A DNA stretch of 64,000 nt from Streptomyces sp. NBC_00572. Its GTDB lineage: Bacteria > Actinomycetota > Actinomycetes > Streptomycetales > Streptomycetaceae. Below, one piece after another: positions 49,763-58,571 of the stretch. The translations under genes were made by a program, and so were the position numbers. A model generated the notes under the pieces. That model was not told the origin of the DNA and made no database searches. It worked only from the letters and a program-made list of their open reading frames with translations. Numbering within the stretch: the first letter of the stretch is position 1; the number at the start of each line of letters is the position of its first letter. The stretch lies in assembly GCF_026341815.1 (NCBI RefSeq), contig NZ_JAPENX010000002.1, forward strand, positions 310,001 through 374,000. Direction: 5' to 3'.

Positions 49763-50679
49763 GCGGTGGTCGTTCCCTTCGGTGCTTCCGAGGCTGTGTC
49801 GCGAAGGACGTGGACGATGCCGGAGAAGTCCTGGGCCGCTCCGTCGCCCACCGCGAAGGCGGCGTACATCTCGGCGGCGCGCGGGCCGAGTCCGGCGTCG
49901 ATGCCGGCGGTACGCAGGGCGTCGGCGGCGAGTCCCAGGTCCTTGGCCATCAGTGGCGCCGCGAACCCGGGAAGGTAGTCCCGGTTGGCCGGGCTCGTCG
50001 GAACGGGCCCGGGGACCGGGCAGTTGGTGGTGAGTGCCCAGCACTGGCCGGAGGCGGTGGAGGCGACGTCGTAGAGCGCCTGGTGCGACAGGCCGAGGCT
50101 CTCGCCGAGGACGAAGGCCTCGCTGACGGCGATCATGGAGATGCCGAGGATCATGTTGTTGCAGATCTTGGCGGCCTGGCCCGCGCCCGCGTCTCCGCAG
50201 TGCACGACCCTCTTGCCCATGACGGCCAACAGCGGCTCCGCCCGGGCGAACTCCGTCTCTCCCCCGCCGGCCATGAAGGTGAGGGTGGCGGCCTCCGCGC
50301 CCACGACCCCGCCGGAGACAGGAGCGTCCAGGGCCCGGTGTCCGGCAGCCACGGCCGCGTCGTGGGCGGCACGCGCGTCGGCGACGTCGATGGTGGAGCA
50401 GTCGATGAACAGCGTGCCGGGCTTCGCGGCCGCCAGGAGGCCCTCGTCGCGGTAGAGGGCGAGGACATGGCGTCCCGCGGGCAGCATGGTGATCACCACG
50501 TCCGCCTCGGCGGCGGCCGCGACGGCGGACTCCGCCGCCTCCACCCCCCTCGCGGATGCGGTGGTCAGCGCGTCGGGGACGAGGTCGAAGCCGAGGACCC
50601 GGTGGCCGGCGGCGGCCAGGTTGACGGCCATCGGGCCGCCCATGCGGCCGAGGCCGACGAAGGCGATGACGGTGGTCAC
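49759..50679 (-). CDS. mmsB: 3-hydroxyisobutyrate dehydrogenase
   Basis: A 306-residue beta-hydroxyacid dehydrogenase oxidising 3-hydroxyisobutyrate to methylmalonate semialdehyde. The Rossmann motif AFVGLGRMGGPMA opens the protein, the substrate segment is DAPVSGGVVGAEAATL near residue 120, and the catalytic lysine is in GAGQAAKICNN near 171. The start is GTG at 50679, overlapping the hydrolase stop (GTGA). NAD is the expected cofactor. Confidence 0.93.
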   Translation of the reverse strand: MTTVIAFVGLGRMGGPMAVNLAAAGHRVLGFDLVPDALTTASARGVEAAESAVAAAAEADVVITMLPAGRHVLALYRDEGLLAAAKPGTLFIDCSTIDVADARAAHDAAVAAGHRALDAPVSGGVVGAEAATLTFMAGGGETEFARAEPLLAVMGKRVVHCGDAGAGQAAKICNNMILGISMIAVSEAFVLGESLGLSHQALYDVASTASGQCWALTTNCPVPGPVPTSPANRDYLPGFAAPLMAKDLGLAADALRTAGIDAGLGPRAAEMYAAFAVGDGAAQDFSGIVHVLRDTASEAPKGTTTA

Positions 50680-51752
50680 CAGGGCACCTCCTGGAACGAG
50701 TCGGCGACGGCGGGAAGCCGCAGCTCACGGTCGGGGCCGAGCGGGGCGAAGTACCGGGCCACGTCCTCACCCGTGACGTCGGCGAGGGCGGCGGGCGACC
50801 AGCGGGGATCACGGTCCTTGTCGATGACCTGGGCCCGGATGCCCTCGACGAGATCGGGTGAGCTCAGGGCCGCGCAGGAGACCCGGTACTCCTGTTCGAG
50901 CACCCGCTCCAACGGGCCGAGCCCACGGGCCCGGCGTACCGCGGTCAGGGTGACCTTGAGCGCGGTCGGGGACTTGGCGGCCAGGGTGGCGGCCGCCTCC
51001 TTGGCGGCCGGGACGCCGCTCGCGAGGAGCCGGTCCACGATCTGCTCGACCGTGTCAGCGGCGTAGCAGTGGTCAATCCACTCCCGATGGGAGGCCAGTT
51101 GACCGGGCGGCGCATGCCCGACGTGTGCCGCCAGGGCGTCGTGTACGGACGCCTGCGCGAGCCCTGTCGTCAACCGGTCGAGCCGCTCGGACGGTACGAA
51201 GTGGTCGGCGAGGCCGCAGAGCATGGCGTCGGCGGCGCCGACGGCCGTCCCGGTGAGGGCCAGGTGGGTGCCCAGCTCGCCGGGTGCCAGCGCGAGGAGG
51301 TAGGTGCCGCCGACGTCGGGGACGAAGCCGATTCCCGTCTCGGGCATGGCGACCCGGGAGCGCTCGGTGACGATCCGTACGGTGCCGTGGGCCGATACCC
51401 CGACGCCACCGCCCATCACGACGCCGTCCATGAGGGCGACGTACGGCTTGGGGTAGCGGGCGATCAGGGCGTTGAGCCGGTACTCGTCCCGCCAGAAGTC
51501 GGCGGACTCCGTGCCGCCGACCCGGGCGTCCTCGTAGATGGCGCGGATGTCGCCGCCCGCGCACAGTCCGCGCTCCCCCGCCCCGGAGATCACCACCGTC
51601 TCGACGGCGGGATCGTCCCGCCAGGCGATGAGCGCCTCCTCGATCCGCAGCACCATGCCATGGCTGAGCGCGTTCAGGGCCTTGGGACGGTTGAGGATCA
51701 ACCGGCCCGTCCGTCCCTCGGTTCCGACGATGACCTCCTCGTTCCCGGTCAT
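50676..51752 (-). CDS. 3-hydroxyisobutyryl-CoA hydrolase
   Basis: A 358-residue crotonase-fold thioesterase. The long form, with C-terminal extension SPTALKVTLTAVRRARGL, separates it from enoyl-CoA hydratases. GLCAGGDIRAIYED and VVMGGGVGVSAHG are the oxyanion motifs; the active Glu lies in MPETGIGFVPDVGG. It releases free 3-hydroxyisobutyrate for MmsB. It overlaps the acyl-CoA dehydrogenase and mmsB genes by 4 bp each. Confidence 0.92.
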   Translation of the reverse strand: MTGNEEVIVGTEGRTGRLILNRPKALNALSHGMVLRIEEALIAWRDDPAVETVVISGAGERGLCAGGDIRAIYEDARVGGTESADFWRDEYRLNALIARYPKPYVALMDGVVMGGGVGVSAHGTVRIVTERSRVAMPETGIGFVPDVGGTYLLALAPGELGTHLALTGTAVGAADAMLCGLADHFVPSERLDRLTTGLAQASVHDALAAHVGHAPPGQLASHREWIDHCYAADTVEQIVDRLLASGVPAAKEAAATLAAKSPTALKVTLTAVRRARGLGPLERVLEQEYRVSCAALSSPDLVEGIRAQVIDKDRDPRWSPAALADVTGEDVARYFAPLGPDRELRLPAVADSFQEVPW

Positions 51753-52900
51753 CGCAGGTGCTCCGTCAGGGCACGGGCGACGATGACGTTCATGATCTCG
51801 TTGGTTCCTTCCAGGATGCGGTGGACCCGCAGGTCCCGGACGATCTTCTCGATGCCGTACTCGCTCAAGTAGCCGTATCCACCGTGGAGTTGCAGTGCCC
51901 GGTCGGCGACGGAGAACCCGGTGTCGGTGGCGAACCGCTTGGCCATGGCGCAGAGCTGGGCAGCCTGTGGGTCGCCGCGGTCGAGGGCCTCCGCGGCCTG
52001 CCGTACCAGCGCGCGGGCGGCGGTCAGCTCGGTGGCCATGTCGGCCAGCCGGAACTGGAGCGCCTGGGCGTCGAGCAGTCGGCTGCCGAAGGCCTCGCGG
52101 TCGGCGAGATGGGTGAGGCTGCGGTCGAGTGCGCTCTGGGCACCGCCGAGGGAGCAGGCGGCGATGCCGAGGCGGCCGCCGTTGAGGCCGTGCATGGCGA
52201 TGCGGAAGCCCTCGCCCTCGGCGCCGAGCCGCCGGTCGGAGGGAATCCTCACTCCGTCGAGGACCACCTGGCGGGTGGGCTGGGCGTTCCAGCCCATCTT
52301 TCGCTCGTTCACGCCGAAGGAGACTCCCGGATCGCCCCTCTCGACGACGAACGCGGAGATCCCGCTCGGGCCGACCCCTCCGGTGCGGGCCAGCACGACG
52401 TACACGTCGGAGACGCCGGCGCCGGAGATGAACTGCTTCACGCCGGTCAGCACGTAGTGGTCCCCGTCCCGCTCGGCGCGGGTGCGCAGCGCGGCGGCGT
52501 CCGATCCCGCGCCTGGTTCGGTGAGGCAGTAGCTGCCCAAGGCTTCGGCGGAGCAGAGGCCGGGCAGCCATCGGGCGCGCTGGGACCGGTCTCCGTACCG
52601 GTCGATCATCCAGGCGACCATGTTGTGGATGGAGAGGTAGCCGGCGATGGAGGGGCAGCCGGTCGCGAGGGTCTCGAAGACGAGGACGCCGTCGGCCCGG
52701 GTGAGTCCGGAGCCTCCGTGCTCCTCCCGTACGTAGACCCCGCCGAGTCCGAGCGAGGCGGCCCTGCGGATGACGTCGACGGGGAAGTGCTTGTCCTGGT
52801 CCCAGGTCACGGCGTGTGGGGCGAGCTGTTCCTGGGCGAAGTCGAGGGTGACTTCGGCGAGGGCGAGCTGGTCCTCGGTGAGGGTGGTCACGGCGCTCAT
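51749..52900 (-). CDS. Acyl-CoA dehydrogenase, probable isobutyryl-CoA dehydrogenase
   Basis: A 383-residue FAD enzyme. Motifs seen: CLTEPGAGSDAAALRT, ERKMGWNAQPTRQVVLDGVRIP, LHGGYGYLSEYGIEKIVRDLRVHRILEGTNEI with the C-terminal segment typical of short/branched-chain dehydrogenases. It would oxidise isobutyryl-CoA to methacrylyl-CoA, passing electrons to ETF. It overlaps mmsA and the hydrolase gene by 4 bp each. Confidence 0.9.
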   Translation of the reverse strand: MSAVTTLTEDQLALAEVTLDFAQEQLAPHAVTWDQDKHFPVDVIRRAASLGLGGVYVREEHGGSGLTRADGVLVFETLATGCPSIAGYLSIHNMVAWMIDRYGDRSQRARWLPGLCSAEALGSYCLTEPGAGSDAAALRTRAERDGDHYVLTGVKQFISGAGVSDVYVVLARTGGVGPSGISAFVVERGDPGVSFGVNERKMGWNAQPTRQVVLDGVRIPSDRRLGAEGEGFRIAMHGLNGGRLGIAACSLGGAQSALDRSLTHLADREAFGSRLLDAQALQFRLADMATELTAARALVRQAAEALDRGDPQAAQLCAMAKRFATDTGFSVADRALQLHGGYGYLSEYGIEKIVRDLRVHRILEGTNEIMNVIVARALTEHLR

Positions 52901-54396
52901 CCCATCGTCGGGATGGTGAAGCTCGCGCCCTCCTTGACCCCGGAGGGCCAGCGCGAGGTGACGGTCTTGGTCCGGGTGTAGAAGCGGATGGCGTCGGGGC
53001 CGTGCTGGTTCAGGTCGCCGAAGCCGGAGCGCTTCCAGCCTCCGAAGGTGTGGTACGCCACGGGTACCGGGATGGGGACGTTGACGCCGACCATGCCGGT
53101 ATTGACGCGGCGGGTGAAGTCGCGGGCCGTGTCGCCGTCGCGGGTGAAGATCGCCACCCCGTTGCCGTAGGGGTGGTCACTGGGCAGCCGCAGGGCCTCC
53201 TCGTAGTCGGCGGCGCGTACGACGCCCAGCACCGGGCCGAAGATCTCCTCCTGGTAGATCCGCATCGAGGGGGTGACCCGGTCGAAGAGCGAGGCGCCCG
53301 CGAAGAAGCCGTTCTCGTGGCCGGGGAGGCTGAACCCCCGTCCGTCCACGACGAGTTCCGCACCTTCGTCGACCCCGATACCGACGTATCGGTTGACGCG
53401 ATCCAGGGCGTCTCGGCTGACGAGCGGCCCGAAGTCGGCGTCCGGGTCGTCGGAGGTCCCGATGCGCAGGCCCGCGATGCGCTCCTTCAGTTTCGCGACC
53501 AGTGCGTCGGCGGTCTCCTCGCCCACCGGTACGGCGACGGAGATGGCCATGCAGCGCTCACCGGCCGATCCGTAGCCGGCGCCGATCAGCGCGTCGGCGG
53601 CCTGGTCGAGGTCGGCGTCCGGCATCACGATCATGTGGTTCTTGGCGCCGCCGAAGCACTGTGCGCGCTTGCCGTGCGCGGCGGCGGTGGCGTAGATGTG
53701 CGCGGCGATCGGCGTGGAACCGACGAAGCCGAGGGCCTGGACGCGGGGGTCTTCGAGGAGGGTGTCGACGGCTTCCTTGCCGCCGTTGACGACGTTCAGC
53801 ACGCCGGGTGGCAGGCCGGCTTCGAGGAACAGCTCCGCGAGCCGCAGGGGTACGGAGGGGTCGCGCTCGGACGGCTTGAGGATGAATGCGTTACCGCAGG
53901 CCAAGGCCGGTGCGGCCTTCCACAGAGGGATCATGGCGGGGAAGTTGAAGGGGGTGATCCCGGCGACGACGCCCAGCGGGCCGCGGAGCGAGTGCACGTC
54001 GATGCCGGTACCGGCGTTGTCCGTGAACTCGCCCTTCATCAGATGCGGGATGCCGGCGGCGAACTCGACCACCTCCAGGCCGCGTTGCAGGTCGCCGTGG
54101 GCGTCGGCGACGGTCTTGCCGTGTTCCGCGGAGAGCAGTCGAGCGATGGACTCCCGTTCGCTTTCGACGAGTTGGAGGAAGCGCAGCAGCACGCGGGCGC
54201 GCCGCTGCGGATTCCACTGTCCCCACTCCTGTTGGGCCTCCTCGGCGTCGGCGATCGCCGCCTCGGTGTCGGCGCGTCCGGCCAGGGGAACTCTGGCCTG
54301 GGCCTCGCCGGTGTTGGGGTCGTACACGTCGGCGAAGAGACCGGACGTGCCGGTGGCGTGCTTTCCGCCGATGAAATGGGTGAGTTCGCGGACCAT
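52897..54396 (-). CDS. mmsA: CoA-acylating methylmalonate-semialdehyde dehydrogenase
   Basis: A 499-residue aldehyde dehydrogenase that makes propionyl-CoA and CO2 from methylmalonate semialdehyde. It contains GITPFNFPAMIPLWKAAPAL, the family sequence FVGSTPIAAHIY and the catalytic cysteine in GSAGERCMAIS near residue 286. It is the first gene of the five-gene valine operon. Its product feeds the propionyl-CoA to methylmalonyl-CoA to succinyl-CoA route, whose mutase uses adenosylcobalamin. The cobalamin riboswitch at 54636-54800 lies in its leader. Confidence 0.93.
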   Translation of the reverse strand: MVRELTHFIGGKHATGTSGLFADVYDPNTGEAQARVPLAGRADTEAAIADAEEAQQEWGQWNPQRRARVLLRFLQLVESERESIARLLSAEHGKTVADAHGDLQRGLEVVEFAAGIPHLMKGEFTDNAGTGIDVHSLRGPLGVVAGITPFNFPAMIPLWKAAPALACGNAFILKPSERDPSVPLRLAELFLEAGLPPGVLNVVNGGKEAVDTLLEDPRVQALGFVGSTPIAAHIYATAAAHGKRAQCFGGAKNHMIVMPDADLDQAADALIGAGYGSAGERCMAISVAVPVGEETADALVAKLKERIAGLRIGTSDDPDADFGPLVSRDALDRVNRYVGIGVDEGAELVVDGRGFSLPGHENGFFAGASLFDRVTPSMRIYQEEIFGPVLGVVRAADYEEALRLPSDHPYGNGVAIFTRDGDTARDFTRRVNTGMVGVNVPIPVPVAYHTFGGWKRSGFGDLNQHGPDAIRFYTRTKTVTSRWPSGVKEGASFTIPTMG

Positions 54397-54521
54397 CGAA
54401 GCCTGCTCTCGTCAGGTGAGGATCCGAGGAAGGCGCGGCGAGGGGGCATCACGACACCGATCGGGGTGCGCGTCGCCGGTCCGGCCGCGGGACAGGGGAA
54501 GGCGGGGTCGCCTTCGTCGAG

Positions 54522-54599
54522 TCACGAACGCGGGGACAGGGCCTCGCCGTTCGGGTACTCCGCCGGATCACCTGGGCCGTGTTCACGTACCGGTGCCAT
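54522..54599 (-). CDS. 25-codon ORF immediately after the cobalamin riboswitch
   Basis: The ATG at 54599 begins MAPVREHGPGDPAEYPNG and ends at a TGA at 54522-54524. GAGG and GGAG lie 10-18 bases upstream, downstream of the riboswitch expression region, so it could be the direct regulatory target. It is not recognised. It may be a leader peptide, a remnant of a cobalt or B12 gene, or chance. Confidence 0.35.
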   Translation of the reverse strand: MAPVREHGPGDPAEYPNGEALSPRS

Positions 54600-54635
54600 G
54601 CGTGTCTGCTCCATCCTCGTGGACAACACGGAACA

Positions 54636-54800
54636 CCCCACGGCCGGTATCCTGACTCCCGGATCAGCGCGCGCTCTCCGGCCTTCCCGACGGATGGTTG
54701 CCGTCAGTGGCCTCACCTGCTGGAAGAGCACACTCCCCGGTCACAGTGGCGGGACCGCGCCGGATTCACACCGGCTTCCCTGCACCGCGGGCTTGTCACG
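54636..54800 (-). promoter_or_regulatory. Cobalamin (adenosylcobalamin) riboswitch
   Basis: On the minus strand the order is GGTGCAGGGAAGCCGGTG, AATCCGGCGCGGTCCCGCC, ACTGTGACC, a variable arm, then the B12 box AGTCAGGATACCGGCC at about 54642-54657. This is the canonical core of the class I cobalamin aptamer, with its conserved GGGAA, CCGGTG-AATCCGG and CCGCCACTGT elements. The box occupies 54641-54660 and is followed by GTGGGGTGTTCCGTG/TTGTCCAC, a likely expression hairpin. The next large gene on this strand is mmsA, at 54396. Confidence 0.88.
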
Positions 54801-54802
54801 AA

Positions 54803-54830
54803 CATATAGTTGGACGTCCTAGTAAGTCCA
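54803..54830 (-). promoter_or_regulatory. Promoter of the riboswitch transcript with GGACGTCC dyad
   Basis: On the minus strand TGGACT (54825-54830) and TATATG (54803-54808) are separated by 16 bp. The spacer holds the perfect palindrome GGACGTCC (54812-54819), a probable repressor site. The start point would fall at about 54796, at the very 5' edge of the aptamer. Confidence 0.5.
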
Positions 54831-54887
54831 CCCCCCACTCCGGCGGGGCGGGTTGAAGGCGATCACGCGCCGGTAAGGTCCACTGCC

Positions 54888-55385
54888 ATGACGGACCTCA
54901 TGGCGGACGACATGACGATCGACTGGCGGGCGGACCGCATCGGAAGCGCGCTTCGGGGTGAGAACCCCACGGTTCTCCGGCGTCTCCACGCCGGATTCGC
55001 GGTCATCGGGGACGTCCAGTTCCTCCCCGGGTACTCCGTGCTTCTGACGGACGATCCGGCTGTTCAGCGGCTTTCGGAGCTTTCGAAGGCCGGGCGCCTC
55101 CGCTTCCTCTCCGACATGGACCGCCTCGGCGAAGCCGTCGAGCGCGCATGCCGGCGGCTCGACCCCGCGTTCCGGCGCGTGAACCTGGAGGTCCTCGGCA
55201 ACACCGACGGGTTCCTGCACGCCCACGTCTGGCCCCGGTACGAGTGGGAGTCCGCCGATCTCGTGGGGATGCCGGTGTGGCTGTACCCGAGGGAGCGGTG
55301 GAGCGACGAGCGGTACGCGCTCGGCCCGCGGCACGACACTCTGCGTGCGGTGATCGGCGACGCACTCGACGGCCTCTCGGACTGA
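54888..55385 (+). CDS. HIT-domain protein
   Basis: A 165-residue protein of the histidine-triad superfamily. FLHAHVWPRYEWE near residues 109-121 carries the HxHxx core, with FRRVNLEVLGNTDGF before it. GYSVLLTDDPAVQRLSELSK resembles HIT nucleotide-binding hydrolases. The ATG at 54888 was chosen; the frame upstream to 54810 crosses the divergent promoter. Substrate probably a dinucleoside polyphosphate or nucleotide phosphoramidate. It is divergent from the riboswitch transcript and convergent with the RamB-like gene. Confidence 0.75.
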   Translation: MTDLMADDMTIDWRADRIGSALRGENPTVLRRLHAGFAVIGDVQFLPGYSVLLTDDPAVQRLSELSKAGRLRFLSDMDRLGEAVERACRRLDPAFRRVNLEVLGNTDGFLHAHVWPRYEWESADLVGMPVWLYPRERWSDERYALGPRHDTLRAVIGDALDGLSD

Positions 55386-55421
55386 GATCGCCACCGGCTG
55401 AGGACGCGGGCCTTCGAGGTC

Positions 55422-56837
55422 TCACGCCCGGTCGTCGGCCACCCTGTACGGGACGAAGGTACTGGTGTTCTCGTCGACGGCGAGCGGGCGGCCCAGCGGC
55501 GGGACCGCGCGCTGAGGGCAGTCGAGGCGCTCGCAGAGCCGGCAGCCCATGCCGATCGGGGTGGCCGCCCCGGTGTTGTCGAGGTCGATGCCGTCCGAGT
55601 AGACGAGCCGGGACGCGTGGCGGATCTCGCAGCCGAGGCCGATGGCGAAGGTCTTGCCGGGCTCGCCCCAGCCGCCCCGGTGCCGGGTGACGGCGCGGGC
55701 CGTCCACAGGAAGCGCTGCCCGTCGGGCATGGCGGCGACCTGGACGTGGATCCGGCCGGGCGCGGCGAAGGCCTCGTACACGTTCCACAGCGGGCAGGTA
55801 CCGCCCGCGCGGGAGAAGTGGAATCCGGTCGCGGACTGCCGCTTGGACATGTTCCCCGCCCGGTCGACGCGGACGAAGGAGAAGGGGACCCCGCGCAGCC
55901 TGGGGCGCTGGAGGGTGCTCAGCCGGTGGCAGACCGTCTCGTAGCCGAGGCCGAAGTGGTCGGTGAGCCGCTCGATGTCGTAGCGGAACGCCTCGGCAGC
56001 CGTGTGGAAGGCACCGTACGGGAGGATCAGCGCGGCGGCGAAGTAGCTGGCGATCCCGATCCGGGCCAGGCCGTGCGGGGTGGACCCGACCGGGAAGTCC
56101 TCGGCGGCGAGCCGGTCCAGCTCGTCCCCGTACTCGAGGAGCGCCAGCTGCGTGGCCATCCGAAAGGCCTGCTGGCCGGGCCGCAGCCGTGCGGAGAGGT
56201 GGAGTACCCGCCCGGATTCCTCGTAATGGTGCAGCCGCTCGGACCCGGCCGCCGCGTCCCCCACGACCCGTACACCGTGCCGGTCCGCCAGCCTGCCCGA
56301 GAGGGCGCGGACGACCTCTCCGGGCCGGATCCCGATGCCGTGGGCCAGCTCCTCGGCGGCGAGGTCGGTGTCGTGGAGGTAGTTCTGACGGCGGTAGAAG
56401 AATTCGCGGATCTCCTCGTGCGGGGAGAGGGGGCCGCCGCGGTCGCCGTCCCGGCCGTCCGTCACCCCGGCCAGGCCTTCGGCGAGCCGCTGCCCACGGC
56501 GACCGAGGTCGAGGAGGACCTTGGCGACGCCCGGCATCCGGGCAGCGAGCTCGGCGAGATCGGAGGTGGAGACGCGGGCCTCGGCGACCTCGCCGGCCAG
56601 CGCCTCGCGCAGGTCCGCGACCAGCCGGCTGGTGTCGCGCTCCGAGAAGAAACCCGGATCGACGCCGAAGGCCTCGGTGAGCCGCAACAGGACGGGCACG
56701 GTCAGCGGGCGTGAGTCGTGCTCCATCTGGTTCAGGTAGCTGGGCGAGATGGCCAGGACACGAGCCAGCTCGGCCTGGCTCATCCGCCGCTCCTCGCGCA
56801 GCCGCCGAAGCCGCGCACCCGCATACGTCTTGCTCAC
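55422..56837 (-). CDS. RamB-like XRE regulator of acetate/glyoxylate metabolism
   Basis: A 471-residue regulator. Residues 1-65 form an XRE helix-turn-helix (LRRLREERRMSQAELARVLA, SPSYLNQMEHD). The middle has an ImmA/IrrE-like segment (RMATQLALLEYGDELDRLA). The C terminus has the conserved cysteine-containing block GMGCRLCERLDCPQRA, typical of short-chain-fatty-acyl regulators (ScfR/RamB). It lies divergent from aceA, and repeats matching a regulator-binding pattern lie between them. RamB of Corynebacterium controls aceA and aceB, so the same role here is likely. Confidence 0.87.
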   Translation of the reverse strand: MSKTYAGARLRRLREERRMSQAELARVLAISPSYLNQMEHDSRPLTVPVLLRLTEAFGVDPGFFSERDTSRLVADLREALAGEVAEARVSTSDLAELAARMPGVAKVLLDLGRRGQRLAEGLAGVTDGRDGDRGGPLSPHEEIREFFYRRQNYLHDTDLAAEELAHGIGIRPGEVVRALSGRLADRHGVRVVGDAAAGSERLHHYEESGRVLHLSARLRPGQQAFRMATQLALLEYGDELDRLAAEDFPVGSTPHGLARIGIASYFAAALILPYGAFHTAAEAFRYDIERLTDHFGLGYETVCHRLSTLQRPRLRGVPFSFVRVDRAGNMSKRQSATGFHFSRAGGTCPLWNVYEAFAAPGRIHVQVAAMPDGQRFLWTARAVTRHRGGWGEPGKTFAIGLGCEIRHASRLVYSDGIDLDNTGAATPIGMGCRLCERLDCPQRAVPPLGRPLAVDENTSTFVPYRVADDRA

Positions 56838-56890
56838 CCGACCCCCTCGACTCCCGCCTCACACTACGCCGGAATTCGCGCGGGACGGCC

Positions 56891-56939
56891 TTGGCAAACT
56901 TGGCAAATCCTCGCGAGAAGATGCGCAGAAGTTGGCAAT
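56891..56939. promoter_or_regulatory. Three TTGGCAA(A/T) repeats in the regulator-aceA promoter region
   Basis: TTGGCAAA at 56891-56898 and 56900-56907 and TTGGCAAT at 56932-56939, all in the same orientation. Known RamB sites are AA/GTTTGCAAA-like, so these resemble them. They lie 53-102 bp upstream of the RamB-like start and about 270 bp from the aceA start. Confidence 0.5.
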
Positions 56940-57203
56940 CGTCCACGGTTGATGGCACCGAGTGTCATTGGGAGAGTCGTCCTGCGGCCCGCCGGTCCAG
57001 GCGGCGCAGGCGGTGCCACCGGGCGCGATTCATGCCCTGATGTCGGTGATCCCGGCGGGTACCGGTCGGCGGTCAGGCGCGATTGCTCAGTTCGTTCCAC
57101 AAGGGACGGCGGGCCGCACCCCGAATGACGGCACACAGTGCCAAGCCTTTGCACCTTTGACGTGCACGGCCCGCTCGAACGACTCATGGAGACGGTGACG
57201 GTC

Positions 57204-58517
57204 ATGGCAGACACGAACACGACGGCAGCGGCGACGGCTGCGGCGGCGAAGCTGGCCGCGCGCTGGGCGACGGACCCCCGCTGGGCCGGGATCGAGCGCA
57301 CGTACACGGCGGAGGACGTGGTCCGGCTCTCCGGCAGCGTCCGCGAGGAGCACACCCTGGCCCGGCGCGGCGCCGAGCGGCTCTGGCGGCAGCTCCACGA
57401 GCGGGACTACGTCCACGCGCTCGGCGCGCTGACCGGCGGACAGGCCGTCCAGCAGGTGCGAGCCGGTCTCCAGGCGATCTACCTGTCGGGCTGGCAGGTC
57501 GCCGCCGATGCCAACCAGGCCGGACACACGTACCCCGACCAGAGCCTCTACCCGGTCAACTCCGTTCCCCAGGTGGTCCGTCGGATCAACAACGCGCTGC
57601 TGCGGGCCGACCAGATCGCCACCGCCGAGGCCGGCTCGACCGCTTCGACCGACGAGGGCATCGACTGGCTGGCGCCGATCGTGGCCGACGCCGAGGCCGG
57701 ATTCGGCGGTCCGCTCAACGCCTTCGAGCTGACCAAGGCGATGATCGCGGCGGGTGCGGCCGGCATCCACTACGAGGACCAGCTGGCCTCGGAGAAGAAG
57801 TGCGGTCACCTCGGCGGCAAGGTCCTCGTCCCGACCGCCCAGCACATCCGCACACTGAACGCGGCCCGGCTCGCGGCGGACATCGCCGACACCCCGACCC
57901 TGATCATCGCCCGTACCGACGCCCTCGCCGCGAACCTGCTGACCAGCGACGTCGATGAGCGCGACGCCCGGTTCGCGACCGGTGAGCGCACGGCCGAGGG
58001 CTTCTACCGCGTCCAGAACGGCATGGCGCCCGTCATCGCCCGCGGCCTCGCCTACGCCCCGTACGCCGATCTCATCTGGGTCGAGACGGGCACCCCGGAC
58101 CTGGCGCAGGCCCGCGAGTTCGCCGAGGCGATCCACGCCCAGTACCCGGACCGGATGCTCGCGTACAACTGCTCGCCGTCCTTCAACTGGAAGGCCGCGC
58201 TCGATGACGACCAGATCGCCAAGTTCCAGCGGGAGTTGGGTGCGATGGGCTACCGCTTCCAGTTCATCACCCTGGCGGGCTTCCACTCTCTCAACCACGG
58301 CATGTTCGAGCTTGCCCGCGGCTACGCGGACCACGGCATGACGGCGTATGTCGACCTCCAGGAGCGGGAGTTCGCCGCGCAGGCGCAGGGCTTCACCGCT
58401 GTGAAGCACCAGCGTGAGGTCGGCACCGGCTACTTCGACCTGGTCTCCACGGCCGTCAACCCGGCCTCCTCGACGACCGCGCTCGCCGGCTCCACCGAGG
58501 CAGAGCAGTTCCACTAG
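57204..58517 (+). CDS. aceA: Isocitrate lyase
   Basis: A 437-residue enzyme splitting isocitrate to glyoxylate and succinate in the glyoxylate shunt. The active-site cysteine is in SEKKCGHLGGKVLVPT near residues 197-212; other conserved parts are YPVNSVPQVVRRINNAL, IVADAEAGFGG and CSPSFNWKAAL. The ATG at 57204 (MADTNTTA) was chosen; one at 57186 is also in frame. The stop codon TAG at 58515-58517 overlaps the edge of a palindromic MITE. The next gene of the shunt, aceB, lies beyond an IS element. Confidence 0.95.
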   Translation: MADTNTTAAATAAAAKLAARWATDPRWAGIERTYTAEDVVRLSGSVREEHTLARRGAERLWRQLHERDYVHALGALTGGQAVQQVRAGLQAIYLSGWQVAADANQAGHTYPDQSLYPVNSVPQVVRRINNALLRADQIATAEAGSTASTDEGIDWLAPIVADAEAGFGGPLNAFELTKAMIAAGAAGIHYEDQLASEKKCGHLGGKVLVPTAQHIRTLNAARLAADIADTPTLIIARTDALAANLLTSDVDERDARFATGERTAEGFYRVQNGMAPVIARGLAYAPYADLIWVETGTPDLAQAREFAEAIHAQYPDRMLAYNCSPSFNWKAALDDDQIAKFQRELGAMGYRFQFITLAGFHSLNHGMFELARGYADHGMTAYVDLQEREFAAQAQGFTAVKHQREVGTGYFDLVSTAVNPASSTTALAGSTEAEQFH

Positions 58518-58569
58518 GGGGTGTTTCGAAGTCCTGTGGGGCGCTGTGCGGGACTTTCGAAACACCCCC
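58517..58569. repeat. Palindromic MITE-like element at the aceA stop codon
   Basis: GGGGGTGTTTCGAA (58517-58530) and its perfect complement (58556-58569), extended by GTCC/GGAC with one bulge, flank a short loop. TA dinucleotides border both sides (58515-58516 and 58570-58571), as in a target-site duplication. No ORF is inside. The RNA hairpin could also act as a terminator for aceA. Confidence 0.65.
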
Positions 58570-58571
58570 TA

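Noticed and set aside
54598..54830. Plus-strand frames across the riboswitch
   Set aside because: The canonical aptamer is on the minus strand; the plus-strand frames have no ribosome site or known domain.
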